Shown: positions 49,662-58,443, counted from the stretch's first letter. The stretch: DNA of 64,000 bases from Phaeacidiphilus oryzae TH49 (GCF_000744815.1 NZ_JQMQ01000004.1:1-64000); one strand, 5' to 3'. A program made the numbers and translations. Notes: generated by a model from the letters alone, not told the origin.

Positions 49662-52080
49662 CCGTGGCCGGGGGCGTAACCGCAACCGCCTCCGCCTCCG
49701 CGGGCGCGGCCCCGCGGCTCGGCTTCCACCGCAGGTGGATGGGCTGCCCGTCGGCGGAGGCGCGCAGCAGCGCCAGCCGCGGCGGGATCTTGTCGGTACG
49801 GGAGGACGGCGGCCGCCGGGACCCGGCGGCGAACTGCGCAGGCCACTCGGCGCCCTCCCCCCGGTACTCCTGCTCGGCCGCGGCCTGCAGGGTCCACTGC
49901 GGGTTGTAGAGGTGGGTGCGGCCGAGGGCGCACAGGTCGGCGCGGCCGGCCAGCAGGATCGAGTTGACGTCGTCGTAGGAGGAGATCGCGCCCACCGCGA
50001 TCACCTTGACCCCGGCCGGGCGGGCGACGGTCTGCCGGATCCGGTCCGCGAACGGCGTCTGGTACGAGCGGCCGAAGGCGGGTCGCTCCTCCTTGGCGAC
50101 CTGGCCGGTGGAGACGTCGATCGCCGCTGCCCCGTGTGCGACGAAGGCGCGGGCGATCTCCACCGCGTCCTCGGCGGTGTTGCCGTCCGGCATCCAGTCG
50201 GTGGCCGAGATGCGGACGGTCACCGGGACGCTGTCCGGCACCGCCGCGCGTACCGCGTCGAAGACCTCCAGCGGGAAGCGCAGCCGGTTGGCCGGCGAGC
50301 CGCCGTACTCGTCGGTGCGGTGGTTGGCGAGGGGGGAGAGGAAGGAGGAGAGGAGGTAGCCGTGGGCGGCATGGACCTCGATCAGGTCGAAGCCGGCCGC
50401 GACCCCCCGTTCGGCGGCCGCGACGAAGTCGGCGACCACCTTGTCCAGATCGGCCCGGTCGGCCTCGCGTGGGGTGTGGCAGCCCTCGCCGTAGGGGATC
50501 GCGGAGGGGCCGATGACCTCCCAGTTCCCGCTCTCCAGCGGCTGGTCGATGCCGTCCCACATCAGCCGGGTGGACCCCTTGCGGCCGGCGTGGCCGAGCT
50601 GGAGGCCGATCTTGGCGGTGGAGCGGGTGTGGACGAAGTCGGTGATCCGGCGGTAGGCGTCGCGCTGGTCGTCGTTCCACAGCCCGGTGCAGCCGGGGGT
50701 GATCCGGCCCTCCGGGGAGACGCAGACCATCTCGGTCATCACCAGCCCGGCGCCGCCCAGGGCCTTGGAGCCGAGGTGCACCAGGTGGAACTCGCCGGCC
50801 AGGCCGTCCTCGGCGGAGTACATGTCCATCGGGGAGACGAGGACGCGGTTCTTCAGCCGCAGCGGGCCGATCTCGACCGGCTGGAACATCGCCGGGACCG
50901 AACCCCGGGCGTCCGCCGCCGCCGTCCCGGCGAAGGCCCGCTGGACGCGTGCGGCGAACTCGGGGTCGCGCTCCTTGAGGTTCTCGAAGGTGATCCGCCG
51001 GGAGCGGGTCAGCAGGTTGAAGCAGAACAGCTCGGGGTCCTGCCCGGCGTACATCCCGATGTCCTCGAACCACTCCAGGGAGGCCTGGGCGGCCCGCTGG
51101 GTGGACTCCACCACCGGCTTGCGCTCGCTCTGATAGGCCGTCAGCGCCGCCTCCAGCGAAGGCTGTTCGTGCAGACAGGCGGCCAGCGCCAGGGCGTCCT
51201 CCATGGCCAGTTTGGTGCCGGAGCCGATGGAGAAGTGGGCGGTGTGGGCGGCGTCGCCGAGGAGCACCACATTGCCGTGGTGCCAGCTGCGGTTGCGCAC
51301 GGTGGTGAAGTTCAGCCACTTGGAGTTGTTGCCGAGCACCCGGTGGCCGCGGAGTTCCCCGGCGAAGATCTCGGAGATCCGGGCGACGGCGTACTCGTCC
51401 GAGGCCCCGGGCGGGAAGGCGTCGCCCTCGGTGGCGTCGAAGCCGGCCCGCCGCCAGACCTCCTCGTGCATCTCCACGATGAAGGTGGAGCCGTGGTCGC
51501 CGTAGGGGTAGCCGTGGATCTGCATGGTGCCCCACTCCGTCTGCTTGACGAAGAACTGGAACGCCTCGAAGACCAGGTCGGTACCGAGCCAGATGTACTT
51601 GTTGCGGCGCCGGTCCAGGGAGGGCCCGAAGTGGTCCGCGTACCGCTCCCGGATCCGGGAGTTGAGCCCGTCCGCGGCGACCACCAGGTCGTATTCGGCG
51701 CGCAGCGCCTCCGGGTCGGGCGCCTCGGTGCGGAAGCGGACGTCGGCGCCGAGCTCGGCGGCCCGCCGCTGGAGGAGCTGGAGGAGCTCCTTGCGGCCCA
51801 TCGCGGCGAAGCCCTGGCCGCCGACGGTGAAGGAGCGGCCGTCCAGCCCGATGTCGATGTCGGTCCAGCGGGCGAAGCGGGCGGCCATCTGCTCGTGGAT
51901 CACGGTGTCGGCGTTCTCGATGCCGCCCAGGGTCTCGTCGGAGAAGACCACGCCGAAGCCGAAGGTGTCGTCGGGGGCGTTGCGCTCCCAGACGGTGATC
52001 CGGTGGCCCGGGTCGAGCTGCTTCATCAGCGCGGCGAAGTAGAGTCCGGCGGGGCCGCCGCCGGCGATAGCGATCTTCAA
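49651..52080 (-). CDS. Bifunctional aryl-CoA (salicylyl-/2-aminobenzoyl-CoA) monooxygenase fused to Old Yellow Enzyme reductase
   Basis: 809 residues. Residues 1-390 are a group A flavin monooxygenase: FAD motif IAGGGPAGLYFAALM, DG motif VVAADGLNSRIRERY, GD motif VVLLGDAAHTAHFSIGSG. Residues 405-760 are an Old Yellow Enzyme barrel with SPMDMYSAEDG, LQLGHAGRKG and HAAHGYLLSSFLSP, NHRTDEYGGS. This fusion is known as 2-aminobenzoyl-CoA monooxygenase/reductase in Azoarcus, and its first half resembles salicylyl-CoA 5-hydroxylase. The start is TTG at 52080, read from perfect homology and a strong gaggagg upstream; it overlaps the ligase stop (ttga). Would hydroxylate, and perhaps reduce, the CoA thioester made by the neighbouring ligase. 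Confidence 0.9.
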   Translation of the reverse strand: MKIAIAGGGPAGLYFAALMKQLDPGHRITVWERNAPDDTFGFGVVFSDETLGGIENADTVIHEQMAARFARWTDIDIGLDGRSFTVGGQGFAAMGRKELLQLLQRRAAELGADVRFRTEAPDPEALRAEYDLVVAADGLNSRIRERYADHFGPSLDRRRNKYIWLGTDLVFEAFQFFVKQTEWGTMQIHGYPYGDHGSTFIVEMHEEVWRRAGFDATEGDAFPPGASDEYAVARISEIFAGELRGHRVLGNNSKWLNFTTVRNRSWHHGNVVLLGDAAHTAHFSIGSGTKLAMEDALALAACLHEQPSLEAALTAYQSERKPVVESTQRAAQASLEWFEDIGMYAGQDPELFCFNLLTRSRRITFENLKERDPEFAARVQRAFAGTAAADARGSVPAMFQPVEIGPLRLKNRVLVSPMDMYSAEDGLAGEFHLVHLGSKALGGAGLVMTEMVCVSPEGRITPGCTGLWNDDQRDAYRRITDFVHTRSTAKIGLQLGHAGRKGSTRLMWDGIDQPLESGNWEVIGPSAIPYGEGCHTPREADRADLDKVVADFVAAAERGVAAGFDLIEVHAAHGYLLSSFLSPLANHRTDEYGGSPANRLRFPLEVFDAVRAAVPDSVPVTVRISATDWMPDGNTAEDAVEIARAFVAHGAAAIDVSTGQVAKEERPAFGRSYQTPFADRIRQTVARPAGVKVIAVGAISSYDDVNSILLAGRADLCALGRTHLYNPQWTLQAAAEQEYRGEGAEWPAQFAAGSRRPPSSRTDKIPPRLALLRASADGQPIHLRWKPSRGAAPAEAEAVAVTPPATATA

Positions 52081-53798
52081 CGCTGTTCCTCCTCGATGAT
52101 CCGCCGCAGGATGTAGTGCTGCAGCTTCCCGCTGGGGTTGTGCGGGAGCGACGCCCGGAACCTGATCTCGCGGGGGTACTTGTACGGCGCCAACTGCCGT
52201 TTCACATGCTCCTGGAGCTCTCGTGCGGTGCCCTCGTCCGCGGTCGCGCCCTCGCGGAGCACCACGAACGCGCAGACGATCGAGCCGCGTTCGGGATCCG
52301 GCTTGGCCACGACCGCGGACTCCAGCACGTCCGGGTGGGTGTCCAGGGCCGCCTCCACCTCCGGTCCGCCGATGTTGTAGCCGGAGGAGACGATCATGTT
52401 GTCGGTGCGGGCGCGGTAGGTGAAGTAGCCGTCCTCGTCCCGGACGAAGGTGTCGCCGGTGACGTTCCAGCCGTTCACCACGTACGCCGACTGCCGGTGG
52501 TCGTCCAGGTAGCGGCAGCCGACCGGGCCGATCACGGCCAGCCTGCCCTCGGCGCCCGGCGGCAGTTCGTTGCCGTCGGCGTCCAGCACGGTGGCCCGGT
52601 AGCCGGGCACCGGGCGGCCGGTCGTGCCGGGGCGGATGTCCTCGCCGGCCGCGGAGATGAAGATGTGGAGCATCTCGGTGGCGCCGATCCCGTCGATGAT
52701 CCGCAGCCCGATCTCGGACTCGATCCGCTGCCAGACCTCCTGCGGGATGTGCTCGCCCGCGCTCACCGCCGTCCGCAGCCCGCGCAGCCGGCCGATCAGG
52801 CCCGCCTTGAGGATCTGCCGGTAGGCGGTGGGCGCCGTGGAGAGCACCGTGACGCCGAACTCCTCGACCAGGTCGGCGAGTCGGGCCGGGGTGGCGCTCT
52901 CGGTCAGGAACATGCAGGCGCCGGCCCGGAGCGGGAAGACCACCAGCATGCCGAGGCCGAAGGTGAACCCGAACGGCGCGGTGCCGGCCACCAGGTCGTC
53001 GGGTCGCAGCCGGAGGACGTGGCGGCCGAAGGTGTCGTCGATGGCCAGCAGGTCGCGGTGGAAGTGGATGGTGATCTTCGGGGTTCCGGTGGAGCCCGAT
53101 GTCGGCCCGAAGAGCGCGATGTCGTCGGCCGCGGTGTCCACGTTGGCGAACTCGCCGGGCTTCGCCGCGCAGAGCGCCAGCAGGTCGTCCGCGGCCTCGC
53201 CGCCGAAGGCGACCAGCCGCAGCCCCGGCGCCGCGCTGTCCCGCAGCTCGGCCACCTCCGCGGTGAACCGGTGGTCGACCAGCGCGAGCGCCACCTCGCA
53301 CTTGGCCACCACCGGTGCCAGATCGCGCACCCGCAGTGCGGCGAGGGTGGTCACCGCGATCCCGCCGGCCTTCAGGATGCCCAGCCAGCAGGCCACCGCC
53401 CAGGGGTTGTTGGGCGCGCGCAGCAGTACCCGGTTGCCGGGCACCAGACCCAGGTCCTCGACCAGCACCCGGGCCACCTGGTTGGCCCGCTGCCGCAGCT
53501 CGCCGTAGGTCCACAGCTCGCCGGTGTCGGTGCGGATCGCCGGCCGGTCGGGGCCGTGGGCGGCCACCGCGGCGTCGATCAACTCCCCGGCCGCATTGAG
53601 GCGTTCGGGACGTCCGCGGAGCGCCTCGGTGTCGAACTCCAGACGCGGCCACTGCGCGGACGGGGGCAGCCGGTCGCGGCCGAAGGTGTCCGGGTAGGCG
53701 GTGGGGGAGAGCCGCACAGCTGCGGCCGGTGCCGCCGGGGCCCCCGGGGCCGCGGGCGGCGTCGGGGGCAGCGGTCGGGTCGGTGGCGTGGGTGGCAT
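52077..53798 (-). CDS. Benzoate-CoA ligase family acyl-CoA synthetase
   Basis: 573 residues. A Pro-rich start (about 25 residues) precedes the ANL-fold enzyme: ATP-binding GPTSGSTGTPKITIHF near 215, DGIGATEMLHIFISA near 350, the hinge TYRARTDNMIVSSGYNI near 455 and the adenylation lysine in NPSGKLQHYIL near 560. Activates an aromatic acid with ATP and CoA. Context points to salicylate or anthranilate rather than benzoate, because the next gene acts on such thioesters. ATG start; overlaps the monooxygenase start. Confidence 0.9.
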   Translation of the reverse strand: MPPTPPTRPLPPTPPAAPGAPAAPAAAVRLSPTAYPDTFGRDRLPPSAQWPRLEFDTEALRGRPERLNAAGELIDAAVAAHGPDRPAIRTDTGELWTYGELRQRANQVARVLVEDLGLVPGNRVLLRAPNNPWAVACWLGILKAGGIAVTTLAALRVRDLAPVVAKCEVALALVDHRFTAEVAELRDSAAPGLRLVAFGGEAADDLLALCAAKPGEFANVDTAADDIALFGPTSGSTGTPKITIHFHRDLLAIDDTFGRHVLRLRPDDLVAGTAPFGFTFGLGMLVVFPLRAGACMFLTESATPARLADLVEEFGVTVLSTAPTAYRQILKAGLIGRLRGLRTAVSAGEHIPQEVWQRIESEIGLRIIDGIGATEMLHIFISAAGEDIRPGTTGRPVPGYRATVLDADGNELPPGAEGRLAVIGPVGCRYLDDHRQSAYVVNGWNVTGDTFVRDEDGYFTYRARTDNMIVSSGYNIGGPEVEAALDTHPDVLESAVVAKPDPERGSIVCAFVVLREGATADEGTARELQEHVKRQLAPYKYPREIRFRASLPHNPSGKLQHYILRRIIEEEQR

Positions 53799-53817
53799 CG
53801 GGGACCTTCCAGTGCGG

Positions 53818-54804
53818 TCAGGAGGCGCCGTGCGGACGGGAGTCGCGGAGCATGCCCTCTTGGACGACGGTGGCCAGGTGGACACCGTCCCGGGTGAAGA
53901 ACCTCCCCTGCCCGACCCCCCGCCCGGCGGCGGCGTGGCCGGCCTCCTGGGCGTAGAGCAGCCAGTCGTCCAGGACGCCCTCGTCCGGCACGCGGTGGAA
54001 CCACATCGCGTGGTCCAGGCTCGCGGTCACCAGCCCGGGCCTGGCCCACGGCAGGCCGAGGACCCGCAGCACCGGTTCGAGGATGGTGTAGTCGCAGACG
54101 TACGCCAGGGCGGCCAGGTCGCGCTGCGCCCGGTCCAGGCCCTCCACGGGCCGCAGGGCGTCGAACGGCCGCACCCAGATCGCCTGGTGGGGCGTGCGCT
54201 CCCCGTCGACGGTGAGGTAGACCGGCCCGGGGACGTGCCGCATGTCGAAGCTGCGGCCGTGGCCCCAGTACTCCTTGGACTGCCCGGTCATCGTCCCGCC
54301 GGAGCGTTCCGCCAGGTACGCGGCCGAGGAGGGCAGGGTCTCCGGGGCCGGCGCCTCCGGAGCCGCCGGGAGGTACTCCCCGCCCGGCTCGCCGGCCGCG
54401 AAGGAGGCCAGTGCGACATAGACCGGCTTGCCGTTCTGGAAGCCGCGGACCTGGCGGGTGCTGTAGCCCCGGCCGTCGCGCAGCAGCTCGACCTCGTAGC
54501 GGACGGCCGCGCCGATCTCGGCCGGGCGCATGAAGTAGGAGTGCATCGAGTGGAGCGACTTGCCCTCCGGGGCGCTGCGCATCGCGGCCGCCGCCGCCCC
54601 CGCGACCAGGTCGCCGCCGTACGCCTTGGGCCACGGGCAGGGCTGGGTGACGGCGCTGAAGGCGAGGTCGAAGTGCTCGGCCTCGGTCTCCTTGAGGGTG
54701 ACCGCCTCGGTGAAGACCGCCGACGTGCCGGCCCGCCCGCCGCCGGCGCCGCCTCCGTCTCCCTCGGCGCCGCCTCCGCCGCTCATGCCCGGTCCGTCGC
54801 TCAT
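53818..54804 (-). CDS. Acyl-CoA thioesterase, TesB-like double hotdog
   Basis: 328 residues. After about 25 Gly-rich residues, two hotdog domains follow: KAYGGDLVAGAAAAAM, SLHSMHSYFMRPAEIGA, YSTRQVRGFQNGKPVYV and then ASLDHAMWFHRVP, LYAQEAGHAAAGRGVGQGRFF. The SLDHAMWFH and terminal GQGRFFTRDG motifs carry the catalytic residues of the TesB group. It probably releases the free hydroxylated aromatic acid from CoA before ring cleavage. ATG at 54804 overlaps the cupin stop (atga). Confidence 0.87.
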   Translation of the reverse strand: MSDGPGMSGGGGAEGDGGGAGGGRAGTSAVFTEAVTLKETEAEHFDLAFSAVTQPCPWPKAYGGDLVAGAAAAAMRSAPEGKSLHSMHSYFMRPAEIGAAVRYEVELLRDGRGYSTRQVRGFQNGKPVYVALASFAAGEPGGEYLPAAPEAPAPETLPSSAAYLAERSGGTMTGQSKEYWGHGRSFDMRHVPGPVYLTVDGERTPHQAIWVRPFDALRPVEGLDRAQRDLAALAYVCDYTILEPVLRVLGLPWARPGLVTASLDHAMWFHRVPDEGVLDDWLLYAQEAGHAAAGRGVGQGRFFTRDGVHLATVVQEGMLRDSRPHGAS

Positions 54805-55295
54805 GCCCGGTCCGCCCAGTCCCGCAGGGCCGCGTCGGCCACGTCCGCGAGGTTGACCACGATGTTCTCCGGGGTGCGGGTGGTCATCCAGGTCAGCGGG
54901 CGGTTGCGGTCCAGGTTGCACTCGATGTGCGGCATGTACGGCGGGACGAAGACCCAGTCCCCCTCCGCCATGTCGATGTAGTCCAGGTACTTCTCGCCGA
55001 AGTAGATCCGGGCCCGCCCGGAGAGGACGTAGCCGCCGGTCTCGGCCTCGCCGTGGTGGTGCGGTACGGAGCGGTAGCTGGGGTCGTTGCTGACCTTGCC
55101 GAACCAGATCCGGGTGGCCGGGGTGTGCTGCGGGCTGACCCCGGCGATCCGGGAGGCCCCCTCGGACTGGCCGGTGCGCGCGGACTCCAGCCCGCCCCTG
55201 GTGACCACCGGCACCACCAGCCCGCTCTCGTTCGCGTACATCGAGTTGTCCCCGACGGTGTGGACCTGGTTGAGGTCTCCCTCGGTGGGTTGCAT
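54801..55295 (-). CDS. Single-domain cupin, possible ring-cleavage dioxygenase
   Basis: 164 residues. The cupin motifs give a metal site: PHHHGEAETGGYVLSG (two histidines and a glutamate near 77-84) and GDWVFVPPYMPHIECN (histidine near 122). It is too short to be a classical gentisate dioxygenase, which has two cupin domains. From its place between thioesterase and FAA hydrolase it is the best candidate to open the 5-hydroxylated ring, but this is inference; a regulatory or isomerase role is possible. ATG start with aggag upstream. Confidence 0.8.
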   Translation of the reverse strand: MQPTEGDLNQVHTVGDNSMYANESGLVVPVVTRGGLESARTGQSEGASRIAGVSPQHTPATRIWFGKVSNDPSYRSVPHHHGEAETGGYVLSGRARIYFGEKYLDYIDMAEGDWVFVPPYMPHIECNLDRNRPLTWMTTRTPENIVVNLADVADAALRDWADRA

Positions 55296-55304
55296 GAGCG
55301 ACTC

Positions 55305-56150
55305 CTAGCGTGCGAGCTCGTCGGTGTGGACGATCCGGTTGCGCAGTACGCCGATGCCGGGGATCTCGGTCTCCAGCAGGGCGCCGTCGGCGAGGTGGGC
55401 CGGCGGGGTCATACCCGCTCCGACCCCGCCGGGAGTCCCGGTGAGCACCAGGTCACCGGGGCGGAGCAGGGTGAACGTGGAGATGTAGGAGAGCAGTTCG
55501 GCGGTGTCGAAGACCAGCGTGCGGGTGTTCCCGCGCTGGCGCTCCACCCCGTCGACCCGGCAGATCACCTCGACCCCGGCCGCCGGATCCAGCGCGTCCG
55601 CGCTCACCACGACCGGGCCGACGGGGGTGGTGCGGTCCCAGGCCTTCCCCTGGAACCACTGCAGGGTGCGGCGCTGCCAGTCCCGCACCGAGACGTCGTT
55701 GGCGACGGTGTAGCCCCAGACCGCGGCGGCGGCCTCGGCGCGGCCGGCGCCGCGCAGCTCCCGACCCACCACGACGGCCAGCTCCGCCTCCCAGTCCGGC
55801 CGGAGGCCGGCCGGCAACCGGATCTCGTCCGCGGGACCGGTGAGGGTGTCCGCGTACTTGGCGAAGAGGGTGGGGTGGGTCGGCAGCTCCCGGCCGGTCT
55901 CGCGGATGTGGTCGGCGTAGTTGAGGCCGCAGCAGACCACCTTGCCGGGGGCGGGCAGCGGCAGCACCGGCACGGCGTCCGCAGCCGCCAGCGCCTCGGC
56001 CGCCGACTCCCCGGCCGGGGTGGAGGCGCCGCCGTCGCGGAGAAAGGCCGACAGGTCGGGGGCGGGCAGCCGGCGCCAGACCCCGTCCGAGTCCAGGTCG
56101 ACCGCGGCGGTGGTGCCGCCGTCGGCCTCGCGCAGTGTCGCGAACCTCAT
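55305..56150 (-). CDS. Fumarylacetoacetate hydrolase family protein
   Basis: 281 residues. The FAH fold is clear: VVCCGLNYADHIRETG near 92, EAELAVVVGRELRG with the metal-binding glutamates near 142, NDVSVRDWQ near 175 and LVLTGTPGGVGAGM near 243. Family members hydrolyse C-C bonds of ring-cleavage products such as fumarylpyruvate or maleylpyruvate. First gene of the catabolic operon. ATG start with gaggagg upstream; divergent from the Rid gene across 101 bases. Confidence 0.9.
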   Translation of the reverse strand: MRFATLREADGGTTAAVDLDSDGVWRRLPAPDLSAFLRDGGASTPAGESAAEALAAADAVPVLPLPAPGKVVCCGLNYADHIRETGRELPTHPTLFAKYADTLTGPADEIRLPAGLRPDWEAELAVVVGRELRGAGRAEAAAAVWGYTVANDVSVRDWQRRTLQWFQGKAWDRTTPVGPVVVSADALDPAAGVEVICRVDGVERQRGNTRTLVFDTAELLSYISTFTLLRPGDLVLTGTPGGVGAGMTPPAHLADGALLETEIPGIGVLRNRIVHTDELAR

Positions 56151-56251
56151 CCTCGGGCTCTCCTCCTCGGCCGGCACGGGCTTGCCATGTGTCGTTTTTT
56201 TCATGGCCGTCATATAAAGTCAATAGCCGATTCGATCGTACGGAGGCCCTG

Positions 56252-56668
56252 ATGAACCCGATCCCCGTGAACCCGGACACGCTGCCCGCCCCCAGCGGCT
56301 ACTCGCACGGGACGCTGAGCGGAAACACCCTCCACCTCGGCGGGCAGACGGCGCTGGACAAGGACATGCGGATCGTCCCGGGCGGGATCGTCGAGCAGTT
56401 CCGGCAGGCCTTCGGCAATCTGCTGACCACCCTCGCGGCGGCCGGCGGCCGGCCCGAGGACCTGGTCAGCATCACCCTCTACCTCACCGACATCCCCGAC
56501 TACCAGGCGCACGGCAGGGAGATCGGACGGGTCTGGCGGGAGCTGGCCGGGCCGGTCTACCCGGCGATGGCCGGGATCGGCTGCACCGCGCTCTGGCAGC
56601 CCGAGGCGCTGATCGAGATCCTGGGCGTGGCGGTCATCCCGGAGGAGCGGATCGTCCGCCCGGCCTGA
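56252..56668 (+). CDS. Rid (YjgF/YER057c/UK114) superfamily protein lacking the RidA arginine
   Basis: 138 residues with the Rid fold: SGYSHGTLSGNTLHLGGQTA, FGNLLTTLAAAGGRPEDLV, ITLYLTDIPDY and AGPVYPAMAGIG. The arginine that binds imino-acid carboxylates in E. coli RidA (YPTRS) is methionine 106 here (YPAMA), so it belongs to one of the other Rid subgroups and may not be an enamine deaminase. Divergent from the FAA hydrolase gene, sharing its promoter region. ATG start with ggagg five bases upstream. Confidence 0.87.
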   Translation: MNPIPVNPDTLPAPSGYSHGTLSGNTLHLGGQTALDKDMRIVPGGIVEQFRQAFGNLLTTLAAAGGRPEDLVSITLYLTDIPDYQAHGREIGRVWRELAGPVYPAMAGIGCTALWQPEALIEILGVAVIPEERIVRPA

Positions 56669-56670
56669 GC

Positions 56671-56692
56671 CGGGCGGCGGCCGGGCCGCCCG
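56671..56692. terminator. Hairpin between the Rid and paaX-type genes
   Basis: cgggcggc (56671-56678) pairs perfectly with gccgcccg (56685-56692) in the gap between convergent genes. No T run follows. Two direct copies of gggcgacggcgc come just after it. Confidence 0.5.
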
Positions 56693-56750
56693 GGGCGACG
56701 GCGCCGGCACCCGGGCGGGGCGACGGCGCGGGCAGGGGCGGCCGGCCGGG

Positions 56751-57596
56751 TCAGCCGGCCTCGATCACCGAGCGGGCGAAGCGGTGGGCGGGTTCGGCGA
56801 GGCGCTCCCGCAGCTCGTCGAAGAGCGCCGCGGCGCGGGTGCCGGGCCAGTCCTCGGGCAGCAGTTCCGGCGGCAGTCCGGGGTCCAGGAACGGCAGCCG
56901 CCGCCAGGCGGTCAGCGCCCGCAGGTACTCGGCGAAGGACTCGGCGTCGGTGCGGCCGTCCCGCCGGCGCTCGAGCACCGCGCCGAAGGCCCCGACGAAC
57001 TCCTCGTAGAGGCCCCGCAGTCCGTCCAGGTCCCACCAGCTGCCGACCAGCTGGGCCACCTCGCCGAAGGCCAGGTGCCGGGCCTCGAAGAGATCGACGT
57101 AGCCGGTCAGCCCGTAGCGGTCGAGGACCTCGCGGGTCTCCTGGTACAGGTGCCGGGGGGCGATCCACACCCCGGGCGCGGCCGTGCCGAAGCCCAGCCA
57201 GCTCAGCCGCGAGCGCAGGACGTGGCGCTGCTGCCGCTCGGACTCGGGGACGCTGAAGACGGCCAGCAGCCAGCCGTCCTCGACCTCGGCGCGGGAGCGC
57301 CCGAAGATCCGCTGGTCGCCCTCGTCCAGGACGCCGCGGCCCTCGGCGGAGAGCTCGTATCCGGCGGAGCCGGAGACCCGGCGGGCCTCCAGCAGTCCGC
57401 GGCGCTTCAGCCGGGAGACCGCCGAGCGGGTCGCCGGGGCGTCCACCCCGAGTTCGGCCATCAGCCGGATCAGCGCCGATACGCTCACCCAGCCGCCGAC
57501 CTCGCGGGCGTACAGCCCGTACAGCGTGACGATGAGGCTCCGGGGCTGCGGGCCGCGGCCCCCGGCTCCCTCATCCGCGTCGGCCGAGATCGTCAT
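56751..57596 (-). CDS. PaaX-family transcriptional repressor
   Basis: 281 residues from the ATG at 57596; a GTG two codons earlier (57602) is possible. The amino-terminal winged helix is QPRSLIVTLYGLYAREVGGW, VDAPATRSAVSRLKRRGLLE. The central PaaX domain is DGWLLAVFSVPESERQQRHV and SWLGFGTAAPGVWIAP. PaaX represses phenylacetate catabolism by sensing phenylacetyl-CoA. By analogy this one may sense the aryl-CoA made by the ligase operon next door. A perfect 11-bp palindrome (gtgatcatcac, 57626-57636) lies 30 bases upstream. Confidence 0.87.
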   Translation of the reverse strand: MTISADADEGAGGRGPQPRSLIVTLYGLYAREVGGWVSVSALIRLMAELGVDAPATRSAVSRLKRRGLLEARRVSGSAGYELSAEGRGVLDEGDQRIFGRSRAEVEDGWLLAVFSVPESERQQRHVLRSRLSWLGFGTAAPGVWIAPRHLYQETREVLDRYGLTGYVDLFEARHLAFGEVAQLVGSWWDLDGLRGLYEEFVGAFGAVLERRRDGRTDAESFAEYLRALTAWRRLPFLDPGLPPELLPEDWPGTRAAALFDELRERLAEPAHRFARSVIEAG

Positions 57597-57636
57597 CCGC
57601 ACACGATATCCCGCCCCGGCCGGGCGTGATCATCAC

Positions 57637-57801
57637 CTAGTGCTTGGGGGCGAAGGTGAACATCAGCAGGATCAGCGCCACCAGCAGGTGGAGGGCGAAG
57701 ATGTAGATGAACACCCGGGCGGCCACCCGCCGCTCGGTACGGGTGCTGCCGTCGTCGGCCGCGCCGGCGGAGGAGGGGCGGGGGTGGGAGGGGGCGGTCA
57801 T
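57637..57801 (-). CDS. Small single-helix membrane protein
   Basis: 54 residues, with a Ser/Thr/Arg-rich start and one transmembrane helix at about 30-50 (VFIYIFALHLLVALILLMFT). The ATG overlaps the stop of the XRE-cupin regulator (atga), so the two are translated together. It resembles the small DUF6126-type proteins found next to XRE regulators in streptomycetes. Function unknown. Confidence 0.72.
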   Translation of the reverse strand: MTAPSHPRPSSAGAADDGSTRTERRVAARVFIYIFALHLLVALILLMFTFAPKH

Positions 57802-58424
57802 CGGTGTCCTCCGATGCACAGGTCGGCGGTTGAGCTCTGGAGCAGGGTGTGGACGAAGAGGAGGTCGGTCCCCGCACTGGTGGCGGCGGCCAGCCGGTGC
57901 GGCCGCATCGAGTCGAAGTGTGCGGAGTCGCCCGGATCGAGCCGGTACTCCTCGTCGTCGAGGGCCAGCCGCAGCCGGCCGTCCAGGACGTACAGCCACT
58001 CCTCGCCGGGATGGACGCGGACCACGTGGTCCTGCACCTCCGGGGGGATGTGGACGCGCAGCGGCTGCATGGCGCGCCCGGGCAGTCCGGCCGCGCGGTA
58101 GATCCAGCCGCCGGCCCGGCCGGTCACGTCCGCGGCCGCCGCGGCGGCGCGGATCACCGGCTCGTCGGCCGGTTCGCCCTCCCCGAGGAGGGCCGAGACC
58201 GGCTTGCCGTAGGCTCTGGAAAGGCCCAGGAGTACGGGCAGGGACGGCTGGCGCCGGCCGGTCTCCAGCCGCGACAGGTGGGCGGGGGACAGGCCCACGC
58301 GGGCGGCCGCGGACTCCAGGCCGAGGCCCGCGGAGCGGCGCAGTTCGCGGAGCCGGGCGCCTAGCCCGGGCAGGGCCTCCGCGGGGAGCCCTGCATCCGG
58401 CTGCGGGGTGGACGCATCGAGCAT
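57798..58424 (-). CDS. XRE-family regulator with cupin effector domain
   Basis: 208 residues. The helix-turn-helix is at about 24-80: LGARLRELRRSAGLGLESAA, VGLSPAHLSRLETGRRQPS. A cupin-2 domain lies at about 120-200: VRVHPGEEWLYVLDGRLRLA, LDPGDSAHFDSMRPHRL. Such regulators often control small-molecule or amine catabolism. Two palindromic copies upstream at 58444-58481 are its likely operator. Co-translated with the small membrane protein. Confidence 0.88.
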   Translation of the reverse strand: MLDASTPQPDAGLPAEALPGLGARLRELRRSAGLGLESAAARVGLSPAHLSRLETGRRQPSLPVLLGLSRAYGKPVSALLGEGEPADEPVIRAAAAAADVTGRAGGWIYRAAGLPGRAMQPLRVHIPPEVQDHVVRVHPGEEWLYVLDGRLRLALDDEEYRLDPGDSAHFDSMRPHRLAAATSAGTDLLFVHTLLQSSTADLCIGGHR

Positions 58425-58443
58425 GCCTCCAGTGGACCGCTGC

